Source: Prolixibacteraceae bacterium
GTDB lineage: Bacteria > Bacteroidota > Bacteroidia > Bacteroidales > Prolixibacteraceae
Length of the DNA: 64,000 bases
Reading direction: 5' to 3'
Assembly (NCBI GenBank): GCA_028282195.1
Contig: JANQII010000102.1
Coordinates: 20,799 to 84,798 of the forward strand
A program made the translations under genes and the position numbers. The notes beneath the pieces were generated by a model. That model worked only from the letters and a program-made list of their open reading frames with translations, did not search any database and was not told the origin of the DNA. How positions within the stretch are numbered: the stretch's first letter is position 1; each line of letters starts with the position of its first letter. This document shows positions 17,920 to 28,093 of this stretch, in pieces.

Positions 17920-18279
17920 TTAAAAAATCAATACAGGAGGAGAAAGGCCTGAACGAGATGTTCGATAGATTTCTTCATGAACCGGGGTATTGGAAGTTGA
18001 AATATTTATTACCAAAGAATAATCAAAGAAATCAACACAACAGAATTTGAACTGAGTGCTTTGATCGATATTTTTTACATTACTGATTTTACCAAAGAAA
18101 TAAGAATCTTCTTCAGTTGCTGAATAGCTTTGTCCTATGAAAAAATAAGCAATATTTTTCTCATCAAGCCCTGCAAGCATAACTTCCTTATCCTTGTTTA
18201 TTCCTAAAGTAAGAAAAAACATAAGCCCGACTCCGATCAGGTAAGGCAAGAATGAACCGGCTATTCCGAGAAAAAACAT
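17920..18279 (-). CDS. Hypothetical membrane-associated protein
   Basis: 119-aa ORF with a hydrophobic N-terminus; no family recognised. Confidence 0.5.
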   Translation of the reverse strand: MFFLGIAGSFLPYLIGVGLMFFLTLGINKDKEVMLAGLDEKNIAYFFIGQSYSATEEDSYFFGKISNVKNIDQSTQFKFCCVDFFDYSLVINISTSNTPVHEEIYRTSRSGLSPPVLIF

Positions 18280-18435
18280 AGTGTTATTAAATTAAAAACC
18301 ACAAAATAAAAAGACTATTTCAAAAATGAAAGTTTATTTAATTGGTATTTGTTAACTCTCATGCGTTCAATTTTTTCGATTTTAACAACAATACAAAGCT
18401 ACTTATGTTTTTAGATGAACCCGTATTTTCAACTT

Positions 18436-18470
18436 AACAGCAAAAAAAAGCTCCCAGATTTCTGAGAGCT
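18436..18470 (-). terminator. Terminator downstream of the C1 peptidase gene
   Basis: AAGCTCcCAGatttCTGaGAGCTT inverted repeat flanked by A-rich sequence. Confidence 0.65.
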
Positions 18471-18476
18471 TCATTG

Positions 18477-19691
18477 TTATAAATTTAGTTTCTTTCGAAT
18501 ATGCTTTGGAATGCCATCCTTATGGACCATTATACTCATCGTTTTGTAACGAATATATGGTTTCGATGCATAAAAATAGCCTTTGAAATCATTGTACTCA
18601 CCCCACGAGTTTTTAACCCTGTAGTAAAAAGTCCCTTCCTGATCTTTAGCCGTACCAACAATTAACATTCCATGATCATCTGTTGTTTGGTAGTTATCAA
18701 AAGCCAATTGGCGCATCTCCTGGGTAATTTCTTTTTCTTTTCCGGGCTTCTCAAGTTTATAAAGATCAGCTTCTTTTTCTTTTTCTGACATGTCTTCCCA
18801 CTTGGCAATCTCAGCATCACTCATTTCATCTTTATTTAATTCTGGAATAACGGCAACACCTTTTTTTGAAGTATTGAAACCTTTTTCACTTACATCAGCA
18901 GCCCAAGCCACTGAGAATTCATTTTCAAGTGAAAAATCAATAACTTCTTCCAATTCATCCAAAGGAACATTATAAACCTGCCCCCACATCCAGTTATCAG
19001 GAACTTCAATAATGAATTGTTTGTAAAATGGGTGGTGGGTGTACGAGCTAATTTGAACATAATCATCCATATCCAAACCAACATATTCATCAGCAAAACT
19101 CTTTGGTGTATATTCTTTACCTTCAAATTCAAAAGTTTCAGGAATTTCTCCCAAATATGAATTTAATGTTCCCCGAATTGCATCGCGCCAGGCTGTGCTC
19201 AATTTTTTATTACGGTTTAAAATCACAGCATCAACCTGTTCTTTCAACACACGGTCCATTTCGCCATGAACGTGTTTTTCTTCTCCATAGTGTAAGCCAT
19301 GATAAATCTCTTCAGGTACAATTCCATAATTCCTGATCATATTAATTACATCATGAAAAGCACCACCCGCAGCAAAATTCAAATTACCATGTAAACGAAC
19401 GTGTTTCACTGCTTTCTCGTCGTAGGTATGCCAAACAATAAACATCTCTGACAAATCAATCTCTGGTTTTCCCAAACGCAACATTTCTGCTTCAAGAAAA
19501 CCCAGACCAGAAAATGACCAGCATGTCCCTGAACGGTTTTGATCTTTAACCGGAGTATCTTTTAAAACTTTTACATCAGTGAATTTATAACCCTCTTCTT
19601 TTTTCTCATCGTCCTCTGCTACTACAATTCCTACAGACAGTAAGGATAGAGCAAACAATAAAAATATAGCCCTAAGATCTTTCATATTCAA
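18477..19691 (-). CDS. Secreted C1 family cysteine peptidase (bleomycin hydrolase/PepC-like)
   Basis: 404 aa; signal peptide, DTPVKDQNRSGTCWSFSGLGFLEAE, DDHGMLIVGTAKDQEGTFYYRVKNSWGEYN. Confidence 0.9.
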   Translation of the reverse strand: MNMKDLRAIFLLFALSLLSVGIVVAEDDEKKEEGYKFTDVKVLKDTPVKDQNRSGTCWSFSGLGFLEAEMLRLGKPEIDLSEMFIVWHTYDEKAVKHVRLHGNLNFAAGGAFHDVINMIRNYGIVPEEIYHGLHYGEEKHVHGEMDRVLKEQVDAVILNRNKKLSTAWRDAIRGTLNSYLGEIPETFEFEGKEYTPKSFADEYVGLDMDDYVQISSYTHHPFYKQFIIEVPDNWMWGQVYNVPLDELEEVIDFSLENEFSVAWAADVSEKGFNTSKKGVAVIPELNKDEMSDAEIAKWEDMSEKEKEADLYKLEKPGKEKEITQEMRQLAFDNYQTTDDHGMLIVGTAKDQEGTFYYRVKNSWGEYNDFKGYFYASKPYIRYKTMSIMVHKDGIPKHIRKKLNL

Positions 19692-19929
19692 AATAATTTA
19701 ATATCCCCTTTAAAATTTGTTTAAATATATAAAAATTCAACTCTCGTTTTATATCGTTTTTTATGATTTCTGACAGGATTTATTAACAAATAAAATAACG
19801 AGTTGATTCAAATTTAACACATATGTAGTAATTCAGGGATAAAAATTACAACAAAACATAATGTTTCATTCTTGAAAAATAAAAAAGACCTCATAATGAG
19901 ATCTTTCCTATACAATATTTTGTGTATGA

Positions 19930-21483
19930 CTATTTAGCGTAATTAACAGAACGTAATTCGCGAATTACTGTAATCTTAATCTGACCAGGATAAGTCATTT
20001 CATCCTGAATGTGTTTTGCGATATCATAAGAAAGCTGTTCAGACTCCTGATCGGTAATCTTATCACTTCCAACAATTACGCGCAGCTCTCGACCTGCCTG
20101 AATTGCATAGGTCTTAAGCACACCCGGATAAGAAAGTGCCAAATCTTCCAAGGCCTTCAAACGTTTGATGTAAGATTCAACCACCTCACGGCGGGCACCA
20201 GGGCGGGCACCTGATATAGCATCACAAACCTGTACGATGGGCGCAAGTAATGATTCCATTTCAACTTCATCGTGGTGGGCACCAATTGCATTTGAAATAT
20301 CTGGTTTTTCCTTGAACTTCTCAGCAAGTTTCATACCCAGAACTGCGTGTGGTAATTCCGGCTCATCATCTGGCACTTTGCCAATATCGTGAAGCAATCC
20401 GGCACGTTTTGCGCGTTTAGGATTTAGGCCAAGCTCTGAAGCCATAATCGCACAAAGATTGGCAACCTCACGTGAATGCTGAAGCAAGTTTTGCCCATAA
20501 GATGAACGATACTTCATTTTACCAATCAGGCGAATCAATTCGGGATGTAATCCATGAATACCTAAATCGATTGTAGTGCGCTTACCGGTTTCAATGATTT
20601 CTTCTTCAACCTGCTTTTTCACTTTATCAACTACTTCTTCAATACGTGCCGGGTGAATACGACCATCAGTTACTAATTGATGAAGCGCCAAGCGAGCGAT
20701 TTCGCGACGTACAGGATCAAAGCCTGAAAGTACAATCGCTTCAGGCGTGTCGTCAACAATAATCTCAACACCTGTAGCAGCTTCCAAAGCCCGGATATTA
20801 CGTCCCTCGCGACCAATAATCCGACCCTTAATTTCGTCACTCTCAATGTGGAATATGGTTACTGCATTTTCAATAGCAGTTTCAGTTGCAACACGCTGAA
20901 TTGTTTTTACAACAACTTTTTTTGCTTCTTTATTTGCAGTTAACTTGGCATCTTCCATAATCTCGTTGATGTAGGATAATGCTTCAGTTTTAGCTTCATT
21001 TTTAAGAGATTCAACCAGCTGGGTTTTTGCTTCCTCTGCCGACAAGCCCGAAATTGCTTCCAGCTGTTCTACTTGCTGACGGTGCATTTTTTCAAGATCT
21101 TCTTCTTTATGCTGCACTACACTTAACTGGTTGTTCAAATTCTCGCGAATGGCATCAACTTCGCGTTTAGTAGTTTCAAATTCTTTTTGTTTTCTCTGGA
21201 ACTCATCTTTGCGTTGCAGAAAAGCTGATTCTTTTTGTTTCAGCTTATTCTCAAGAACGCCCATCTTGCTGTTCTTGTCATTAATGTACTTTTCGTGCTC
21301 AGATTTCAGCTGCAGGAATCTCTCCTTTGCTTGCAGCATCTTATCTTTTTTAATGACTTCCCCTTCAGACTCAGCCTCTTTTATTATTTTCTTCTTTTTA
21401 CCCTGGATGGCCTTATCCCACAAAAAGTAGGCAAGCACCCCTCCACCTAAAAAGCCAGAAACTGTGTATATTAATATTTCCAT
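19930..21483 (-). CDS. rny: Ribonuclease Y
   Basis: N-terminal TM, coiled coil, KH domain ([31 protein letters not shown]), HD ([12 protein letters not shown]); [14 protein letters not shown] start. Confidence 0.95.
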   Translation of the reverse strand: MEILIYTVSGFLGGGVLAYFLWDKAIQGKKKKIIKEAESEGEVIKKDKMLQAKERFLQLKSEHEKYINDKNSKMGVLENKLKQKESAFLQRKDEFQRKQKEFETTKREVDAIRENLNNQLSVVQHKEEDLEKMHRQQVEQLEAISGLSAEEAKTQLVESLKNEAKTEALSYINEIMEDAKLTANKEAKKVVVKTIQRVATETAIENAVTIFHIESDEIKGRIIGREGRNIRALEAATGVEIIVDDTPEAIVLSGFDPVRREIARLALHQLVTDGRIHPARIEEVVDKVKKQVEEEIIETGKRTTIDLGIHGLHPELIRLIGKMKYRSSYGQNLLQHSREVANLCAIMASELGLNPKRAKRAGLLHDIGKVPDDEPELPHAVLGMKLAEKFKEKPDISNAIGAHHDEVEMESLLAPIVQVCDAISGARPGARREVVESYIKRLKALEDLALSYPGVLKTYAIQAGRELRVIVGSDKITDQESEQLSYDIAKHIQDEMTYPGQIKITVIRELRSVNYAK

Positions 21484-21576
21484 ATCAAAGTTATTAATTA
21501 ATAAAAAAGCCATGCTCAGAATTACCCTGTTCAAACGAACAGAATAACCAAAGCGGGCTTTGACTATATTTGGTTA

Positions 21577-21870
21577 CTAATCGTTCAACAACAAATAATC
21601 ACTCAGTTGTTCGTTAAGCTTTCTAATTTCATCTACAAAGGGAGAATCGTCTGCTTTATCTTCCATTTCCAAATTCTTCAATACAAACTGAAAAGCAGTC
21701 ATTGCAAGGAAGTCCTGAGAATCGTGGTTAGCATATTTGGTTTTGTACTGAAGAATAATCTCGTTTAACATTTTAGCAGCTTTCCGGTACTTTTCCTCTT
21801 GTTCCCGATCGATTTTAAGCGGATAAACCCGTCCATCGATTTTTATTGTTATTGAAAGCTTGTCCTTCAT
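21577..21870 (-). CDS. zapA: Cell division protein ZapA
   Basis: 97 aa; KLSITIKIDGRVYPLKIDREQEEKYRKAAKMLNEII. Confidence 0.85.
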   Translation of the reverse strand: MKDKLSITIKIDGRVYPLKIDREQEEKYRKAAKMLNEIILQYKTKYANHDSQDFLAMTAFQFVLKNLEMEDKADDSPFVDEIRKLNEQLSDYLLLND

Positions 21871-21885
21871 TTTAATGATGCATTA

Positions 21886-22179
21886 CTACACATTCAACTG
21901 AGCAATACACTTATCAATTTCCCGCACTATTTTATTTAATTTCTGCTTAGCAGATTGTTGCTCCACCTGCGAAGCAGCAAATACTTTTGCTAACTTAATA
22001 TTCTCATACTTCCTGACGAGCATCTCGTTTTCTTCCTGAAGACTGACCATTTCATTTTTTAAAGCCTGTAGCTGATCTTGCAATTGCTTGTTATCTTCCT
22101 TTAAGCGATCGTGTTTTCGGATCAGCAGCCTAAATTTAGTCTTGAATTCATCGAGTAAAACTTGATCTTGCTCGGTCAT
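21886..22179 (-). CDS. Coiled-coil hypothetical protein (ZapB-like position)
   Basis: 97 aa, strong heptads, directly upstream of zapA. Confidence 0.7.
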   Translation of the reverse strand: MTEQDQVLLDEFKTKFRLLIRKHDRLKEDNKQLQDQLQALKNEMVSLQEENEMLVRKYENIKLAKVFAASQVEQQSAKQKLNKIVREIDKCIAQLNV

Positions 22180-22324
22180 TGCTGCATGCTTTCCTGGACA
22201 AAATTAATATTTTTGCCCAATTGATCATGCTAAGATAAGCTTATTTGTGAAAACCCCACCGGCTTTGAACAAAACTTATGTGATCAAGTTTTAGGTAAAT
22301 GATACGATAAACCAACTGCTTTTT

Positions 22325-24034
22325 ATGAGGTTAGCTTTTTTTGTACTGATATTTTCGATTTCACAACATATTTTTTCACAAGAAATAGATCGGAATTATT
22401 TTGCTCCGCCAGTAAAAATCCCGATTCTTCTAACAGGAAATTTTGGAGAACTGCGCAGTAACCATTTTCATTCCGGAATTGATATAAAAACTGAAGGAAA
22501 AACCGGGCTTCCAATTTATGCTGCTGCAGATGGCACAGTTTCCCGCATCAACATTTCGCCTGTCGGTTTTGGCCTGGCATTATACATTGATCATCCTAAC
22601 GGAACCACCACAGTATACGGTCATTTACAAAAATTCAGGGATGATATTCAAAAATATGCCCGTGACATTCAATACCAAAGAGAATCTTTCCGGGTTGACC
22701 TGACTGTTCCAAAAGGAAAATTCAACATTAAAAAAGGTGAACTAATTGCATATGGAGGAAATAGCGGGAGTTCAAGTGGCCCACACCTTCATTTTGAAGT
22801 GAGAAAAACAAGTAACCAGCATCCTGTTAACCCGCTTCATTTCAATTTTCCGGTTAAGGATGATATGAAACCCAAAGTGCTTTCGGTAATGATTTATCCT
22901 CTCTCTGAAAACGCCCATGTAGCTTCCAGGCAAACCCCGAAAAGAATCGAAACGGTTTATTATGATGGTGCATATCATTTAAAAGGGAATCCTGTTCTTT
23001 CAGTATATGGCGATATTGGTTTTGGTCTGCAAGCATTGGATTACCTGAATGGGAGCTGGAGTAAATGCGGAGTTTACAAAATCAAGTTATCTGTAAACAA
23101 AAAGCCTGTTTACACTTTTTTGATGGATGAATTTAGTTTTTCAGAAACCCGTTATTTGAATAGCCACATTGACTATGAACACTATCAAACCAACTGGCGA
23201 CGAGTGCATAAAAACTGGATTGAGCCAGGTAATAAACTGACTAACTATCACGAAGTCCAAAACAGGGGGATAGTCAATTTATCGGATGGGCAGGTTCATC
23301 AAGTTGACTATGAAATAACTGACGTTCATGGGAACCTGAGCAAACTCTCGTTTAAAGTAAAGTCAAAAGAATTCACTGTTTTAGCAAAAGAAAAGAATGG
23401 CCTTAAGGTTTTTCACAATAAACCTGCCTCCATCTCAAAAGCTGATTTTTCTGCACAGTTTAAAGCGGAAACATTTTATTCGAACCATACTCTTGAATAC
23501 GAAAAGAAACCGTCCAATAATTTATTCTTTTCTGAAATTCATAAACTTCACCGCTCTTCAACTCCGGTTCACAAGCATTTTGATTTAAGTATAAAGGCTA
23601 CGGGTTTGCCGGACAGTTTACAGGAAAAAGCAATTATTGTAAGCATCAACGAAAAAAACAGCAAAAGCTATTCAATGGGTGGAGAGTTTAAGGATGGTTG
23701 GGTTAAAACCAGAATTCGTTCACTGGGAACTTTTGCAGTTTCTGTGGATACCATCGCTCCAACTATTCGATCGTTAAGCATCCGAAATAAGAAAAACTTA
23801 ATTGAAAAGAACCGAATCCGATTTAAGATTAAGGATGATTTGTCAGGGATTTCTAAATACAGGGGAGAAATTGATGGGAAATGGGTGCTTTTTGAATACG
23901 ATGCAAAAAATGCTTTGATCGAATACAAATTTGATCCAGAGCGTATTGATTTTCAAAAAAATCACAAGCTAGAACTTACAGTTACTGATGCTAAAGGAAA
24001 TGAAACAGTTTACCAGGCAAACTTTTTTAAATAA
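22325..24034 (+). CDS. M23 family metallopeptidase
   Basis: 569 aa; signal peptide, [57 protein letters not shown]. Confidence 0.92.
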   Translation: MRLAFFVLIFSISQHIFSQEIDRNYFAPPVKIPILLTGNFGELRSNHFHSGIDIKTEGKTGLPIYAAADGTVSRINISPVGFGLALYIDHPNGTTTVYGHLQKFRDDIQKYARDIQYQRESFRVDLTVPKGKFNIKKGELIAYGGNSGSSSGPHLHFEVRKTSNQHPVNPLHFNFPVKDDMKPKVLSVMIYPLSENAHVASRQTPKRIETVYYDGAYHLKGNPVLSVYGDIGFGLQALDYLNGSWSKCGVYKIKLSVNKKPVYTFLMDEFSFSETRYLNSHIDYEHYQTNWRRVHKNWIEPGNKLTNYHEVQNRGIVNLSDGQVHQVDYEITDVHGNLSKLSFKVKSKEFTVLAKEKNGLKVFHNKPASISKADFSAQFKAETFYSNHTLEYEKKPSNNLFFSEIHKLHRSSTPVHKHFDLSIKATGLPDSLQEKAIIVSINEKNSKSYSMGGEFKDGWVKTRIRSLGTFAVSVDTIAPTIRSLSIRNKKNLIEKNRIRFKIKDDLSGISKYRGEIDGKWVLFEYDAKNALIEYKFDPERIDFQKNHKLELTVTDAKGNETVYQANFFK

Positions 24035-24253
24035 CAGACGGTCATTTCATATTGACTACTTTTTTTTCTTAGCGACCTTTGCACTGACTTAAAATCTTTG
24101 CGGTAAAATATTTAAACGCAAAGACAACAAAGTTATCGCAAAGAATTATAAGTTGAATTTATAGCATTCCCAGAAAAACTCTCGAACATTTTATTCTAAT
24201 GGTTGATAGCAAACTGTTAAAAAATCTTCAGAATACCCAAATGTGATTTTTCT

Positions 24254-24286
24254 TTTGCCGCTACCATAAAAAAGCTGTTATCTTTG
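24254..24286 (+). promoter_or_regulatory. Bacteroidota-type promoter for fabD
   Basis: TTTG (24254-24257), N21, TATCTTTG (24279-24286). Confidence 0.65.
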
Positions 24287-24313
24287 CCGCGTTTAAAATT
24301 TAAAACACACATT

Positions 24314-25201
24314 ATGAAGGCTTACGTATTTCCCGGACAAGGAGCTCAATTCCCAGGAATGGGTAAAGATTTGTACGAAAACTCTCCTGAAGCAAGGGAA
24401 CTTTTTGATAAAGCAAACGATATTTTAGGTTTCAACATCACTGAAATCATGTTTGAAGGTGAAGTTGAAGACCTAAAGCAAACTAAAGTTACGCAACCAG
24501 CTATTTTCTTACACTCGGTTTTACTGGCTAAAACATTAAAAGATTTTAAACCGGAAATGGTTGCCGGTCACTCATTGGGTGAGTTTTCTGCACTAGTTGC
24601 AAATGGAACATTGAATTTTGAAGATGGCTTAAAGTTGGTTTCTCAACGTGCCATAGCTATGCAAAAGGCTTGTGAAATTGAACCATCAACGATGGCTGCA
24701 ATTGTTGGTTTGGAAGATGCTATTGTAGAAGAGGTATGCGCTTCAATTGAAGATGTTGTTGTGCCGGCAAATTATAATTGCCCTGGGCAGCTAGTTATTT
24801 CAGGTTCAATTGCCGGTATTGGTAAAGCTTGTGAAATCCTTACAGAAAAAGGGGCACGCCGTGCATTGAAGCTGGTTGTTGGTGGAGCTTTCCACTCACC
24901 ATTGATGGAGCCTGCACGCGAAGAATTGGCTGCAGCTATTGAAGCAACTGAATTCAATACTCCGATTTGCCCTGTTTACCAAAACGTAAATGCGGCTCCA
25001 ACTTCTGATCCTGCAGTAATTAAAGAAAACCTGATTGCTCAGTTAACAGCTCCGGTACGCTGGACAAAAACCATGCAAAATATGATCGCAGATGGTGCTT
25101 CTTCATGGACAGAGATTGGTCCGGGGAAAGTGCTTCAAGGTTTGATGATGAAAGTTGACCGTAAAATGGAAACTTCTGGGATCAACAGCTACGAAGGATA
25201 A
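24314..25201 (+). CDS. fabD: Malonyl-CoA:ACP transacylase
   Basis: MKAYVFPGQGAQFPGMGKDLYEN, AGHSLGEFSALVANG, GAFHSPLMEPA; start at 24314 preferred. Confidence 0.95.
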   Translation: MKAYVFPGQGAQFPGMGKDLYENSPEARELFDKANDILGFNITEIMFEGEVEDLKQTKVTQPAIFLHSVLLAKTLKDFKPEMVAGHSLGEFSALVANGTLNFEDGLKLVSQRAIAMQKACEIEPSTMAAIVGLEDAIVEEVCASIEDVVVPANYNCPGQLVISGSIAGIGKACEILTEKGARRALKLVVGGAFHSPLMEPAREELAAAIEATEFNTPICPVYQNVNAAPTSDPAVIKENLIAQLTAPVRWTKTMQNMIADGASSWTEIGPGKVLQGLMMKVDRKMETSGINSYEG

Positions 25202-25225
25202 AAACTTTGTATAGAAGATATATTC

Positions 25226-25257
25226 AAAAGCTGCACTTTCAAGTGTGGCTTTTTTTC
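25226..25257 (+). terminator. Terminator downstream of fabD
   Basis: aaaAGCTGCACTTtcAAGTGTGGCTttttttt hairpin. Confidence 0.65.
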
Positions 25258-25451
25258 GTTTTATCTCTTTGGTTTTTCATCTCATACCGGTTAGACAAAA
25301 ACATCGCAACAGCGCATAAAGACATTGAAAACATCCCCAAATAATTACTTTGATTATTTGACCATTGTAAATTTTCATAATCCAGAGAATAGATATTTAC
25401 GATTAGTAATACTAAGGCTAAAATTAAAATAACAATTCTTGCTTTCTTCAT
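25239..25451 (-). CDS. Small membrane protein, hypothetical
   Basis: 70 aa, two hydrophobic stretches; overlaps the fabD terminator region. Confidence 0.4.
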   Translation of the reverse strand: MKKARIVILILALVLLIVNIYSLDYENLQWSNNQSNYLGMFSMSLCAVAMFLSNRYEMKNQRDKTKKSHT

Positions 25452-25539
25452 ATATTAGAAATTCAATTTTATCAAATATAGTAAATCACTACTAACCGGG
25501 TAAAATAGATTGAAACCGCTATGCTTCTTTATCATTCTA

Positions 25540-25671
25540 ACCTCTACGAGGTATTGGCTGATAAGGGGTCAACATTTCTACCATATTTTATCCGCAACGC
25601 GGAAATTCTCCGTAGGAGATAAAGTATTGTAAAACAAGGTAAATACGAAGTAAATCATTCCACGTAGTGGA
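25540..25671. repeat. Array of four 13-nt mini-hairpins (5-bp stem, 3-nt loop)
   Basis: ACCTC-TAC-GAGGT (25540-25552), TCCGC-AAC-GCGGA (25591-25603), TCTCC-GTA-GGAGA (25607-25619), TCCAC-GTA-GTGGA (25659-25671). Confidence 0.75.
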
Positions 25672-25769
25672 TTAACAAATTGTACCCGAACAGTAGTGAT
25701 AGTAAATTACTTTTCTAATGGCACAGTTTTTGGATTTTGCTTACCAACAGAAACAGAAAAACAACAGTC

Positions 25770-26138
25770 ATGAAAAGAATTACCTACAAAAACAGCCTTA
25801 TTAAGCTTGCAAGCTTAATGTTCTTCATTCTACTATTTACACAATGCAGAAAGGATGAAGATGAAAACTACCGGATACTAATCGAAAACCACTGTGACTT
25901 TGGAATAAAAGTTTACTACGATAACCAGGACATTGAATATTACGGAGGGGATTTTGAAGAAATTGATGTAATAGGCGCTGTTACTTTTGTTGGACCGTAC
26001 GAGGATAAAGTTGTCTTTTCAAAATACACCTCGGTTTGGGTTGAACCGGAAGTTAATCTTAGAGCCCGGAAATTCAGAAGTTATAATGATGGTCCATGGA
26101 GAAAGAAAATTATTGTCATGGATGAAGATTTTTATTAA
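25770..26138 (+). CDS. Hypothetical lipoprotein-like protein
   Basis: MKRITYKNSLIKLASLMFFILLFTQCRKDED lipobox-like signal (Cys after a hydrophobic stretch). Confidence 0.6.
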   Translation: MKRITYKNSLIKLASLMFFILLFTQCRKDEDENYRILIENHCDFGIKVYYDNQDIEYYGGDFEEIDVIGAVTFVGPYEDKVVFSKYTSVWVEPEVNLRARKFRSYNDGPWRKKIIVMDEDFY

Positions 26139-26156
26139 AGGTGTGGAGATTTATAA

Positions 26157-26190
26157 CTTATCAGCGGATAAATCCGCTGCACCCTACTCC
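26157..26190. repeat. REP-like palindrome copy A
   Basis: cttatcAGCGGATaaATCCGCTGCACCCTAC; the minus strand reads GTAGGGTGCAGCGGAT...ATCCGCT. Confidence 0.7.
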
Positions 26191-26262
26191 TCCAATAAGC
26201 ATTAGAGTTTCAGGAACAACTTCTAGCTTAATTGTTCCAAATCCACTATAAATTCATTAAAT

Positions 26263-26454
26263 TTGAAAAAAATACGGTTTAAAATGGTATCCACATTGAA
26301 AAAAGGTGCTACAAGAAAAGACATCAATCTCATCCTGAAAAAGATGCTCTTAAATAAAGGCAAAAGTATAAATTTAAAAAAATACTTTGGAAAACTGAAC
26401 TTTCAGGACGACCCCCTGATAATCCAAAAAGATCTCCGTAATGAGTGGGAATAG
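26263..26454 (+). CDS. Putative antitoxin partner of the PIN toxin
   Basis: 63-aa ORF ending 14 nt inside the PIN-domain ORF start. Confidence 0.6.
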   Translation: MKKIRFKMVSTLKKGATRKDINLILKKMLLNKGKSINLKKYFGKLNFQDDPLIIQKDLRNEWE

Positions 26455-26812
26455 CATCTTACTGGATACCAACATTATTTTGTACTTCTTAAGTGGAGAT
26501 CAAACACTTTTAGAAATTCTTGAAGACAAACGAATTTATATTTCATTTATCACAGAACTTGAACTTCTGAGCTATAGTAAACTATCAGATTCAGATTCTT
26601 CATTGATTAAATTATTTCTGGAAGAATGTATCATCATCGACATAAATCCTGAAATAAAAAAACACACAATAAAAATAAGAAAAGAGTACGGTTTAAAACT
26701 ACCTGACAGCATAATATCTGCAAGTTCAATATATCTTAACATTCCTTTGCTAACAGCAGATAAAGGGTTTCAAAAAGCCCAATTACTCAATCTGATCATT
26801 TATGAAAAATAA
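26441..26812 (+). CDS. PIN domain toxin (VapC-like)
   Basis: 123 aa; SILLDTNIILYFLSGD, ITELELLSYSKL, LKLPDSIISASSIYLNIPLLTADKGF. Confidence 0.85.
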   Translation: MSGNSILLDTNIILYFLSGDQTLLEILEDKRIYISFITELELLSYSKLSDSDSSLIKLFLEECIIIDINPEIKKHTIKIRKEYGLKLPDSIISASSIYLNIPLLTADKGFQKAQLLNLIIYEK

Positions 26813-26837
26813 TACTTTTTTGGTGTGACAGTTTATA

Positions 26838-26868
26838 ATATATCAGCAGATTTTATCCGCTCCACCCT
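26838..26868. repeat. REP-like palindrome copy B (degenerate)
   Basis: atatcAGCaGATtttATCCGCTcCACCCTAT. Confidence 0.55.
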
Positions 26869-26883
26869 ATTTTTTTCTATAAA

Positions 26884-26940
26884 CAGGGTACGGAAGTTTC
26901 CAACTTCCGATGATCTGAGGTTAAAAACCTCATCACCCAA
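26884..26940. repeat. REP-like double palindrome copy C
   Basis: GGAAGTTTCCAACTTCC and GAGGTTAAAAACCTC followed by atCACCC; resembles 29583-29640. Confidence 0.65.
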
Positions 26941-27318
26941 ACAAGAGCTCTCAACAGCATGAATAAAATTAATCATCTCACCATGCATCACAAAAAGCTC
27001 TTCTTTCTCAAAATCGACAAACGCATCATAATCCCCTTTCGTCCTGTTCTGAAAAGCGTTCCTTAATATTTTTTATCAATTAATCCGGTTATCACAAACT
27101 CCTTGTTGAACCAACCGATCAACTGAGCATGCCTGGAAGTTTCAAAACCATTTTTGACAGCCAGGGCTGTTACGGCATAATATAATCCCATAATATATCC
27201 GATTCACAGCTACAGCCAACTTATCTGACTCAATAAGAAATTTTGCCAGTTCCACTGTTTCTCTGGCTTGTTCAACCCGATATACAATTAGGGGGTTTCT
27301 GCTATTATCATTTATCAT
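26885..27318 (-). pseudogene. HEPN domain protein remnant (frameshifted)
   Basis: MINDNSRNPLIVYRVEQARETVELAKFLIESDKLAVAVNRIYYG / LYYAVTALAVKNGFETSRHAQLIGWFNKEFVITGLIDKK / ILRNAFQNRTKGDYDAFVDFEKEELFVMHGEMINFIHAVESS: HEPN homology across three frame segments; start overlaps the MNT stop (ATGA). Confidence 0.75.
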
Positions 27319-27638
27319 GCGCGGTACCCTTGTTTTATTGCCTTAATAAAAATCGGCTGTTTCCCCCGTGGGCCATCTAAATCGGCATCGCTCAAAATGT
27401 GGGTATCTGTTAAAATGCCATATTTTAAATCAATATCATAACAAATATCTGAGACCTCTCTTTCCAATTTCCAGTCAGCTCGATTTTTTACAAGGACAAG
27501 AATATCAAAATCCGAGCTATTAGTACTACTATCAGACAATTGCGAACCAAATAAGATAACATCCTTCAAATTGTCATGTAAGCTATTCATAAGGCTCTTC
27601 TTCAAATCGGTCAATATTGCAATCTTATTTTCGTCCAT
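27315..27638 (-). CDS. MNT-type nucleotidyltransferase domain protein
   Basis: 107 aa; DVILFGSQLSDSSTNSSDFDILVLVK (GSxxx...DxD). Confidence 0.85.
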   Translation of the reverse strand: MDENKIAILTDLKKSLMNSLHDNLKDVILFGSQLSDSSTNSSDFDILVLVKNRADWKLEREVSDICYDIDLKYGILTDTHILSDADLDGPRGKQPIFIKAIKQGYRA

Positions 27639-27724
27639 CTTTCAAAACCTTTTTTTCAAAGATAATAAATCATGAATAATTACCCTACAAATGATTTTAC
27701 CGGAAGGAGCACTATGACAAGCTC

Positions 27725-28048
27725 TTATATTATAAGCAGACTTTGATAAGTTCGCCAACTCCACTCTCCTTTAGACAAAATACCTCTTCTCCTACAAGTA
27801 TACTTATACCAATAATTCCCTTCAACCCTATAAACAACATCATTTTCTTCCCAACGAGCACACTCATAACCAGAAGCACAATCACCATTATCCCAATAAC
27901 CATACTCATTCCAGGAACAACCACCATCCCCGGGTGTGGCAAACTCCGATTCGCCATAATACATAACCACTACGGATCGGAATCCGCAGCACCCGGGCAA
28001 GGAGAATATGGGCTGGTCTTTAAAAAAACAATTCGCACCATACTCCAC
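27725..28048 (-). CDS. Trp/Tyr/Cys-rich hypothetical protein (possible gene remnant)
   Basis: GDCASGYECARWEENDVVYRVEGNYWYKYTCRRRGILSKGEWSWRTYQ; its 5' part is overlapped by REP copy D. Confidence 0.3.
   Translation of the reverse strand: MEYGANCFFKDQPIFSLPGCCGFRSVVVMYYGESEFATPGDGGCSWNEYGYWDNGDCASGYECARWEENDVVYRVEGNYWYKYTCRRRGILSKGEWSWRTYQSLLII
27929..27998. repeat. REP-like double palindrome copy D, upstream of the RAYT gene
   Basis: CCCGGGTGTGGCaaactccgatTCGCCA...GGATcggAATCCgcaGCACCCGGG. Confidence 0.7.
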
Positions 28049-28093
28049 TCATCCAAATATATATTTGTATCTTGAAGCATAAATTCCATCCCA

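Noticed and set aside
22180-22324. Possible 6S RNA next to zapA (as in proteobacteria)
   Set aside because: Only 145 nt between divergent genes, and I saw no long symmetric bulged helix.
27743-28075. 110-aa plus-strand ORF (Ser/Thr/Ile/Pro-rich) opposite 27725..28048
   Set aside because: Composition typical of an antisense translation; the minus strand is more protein-like, though itself uncertain.
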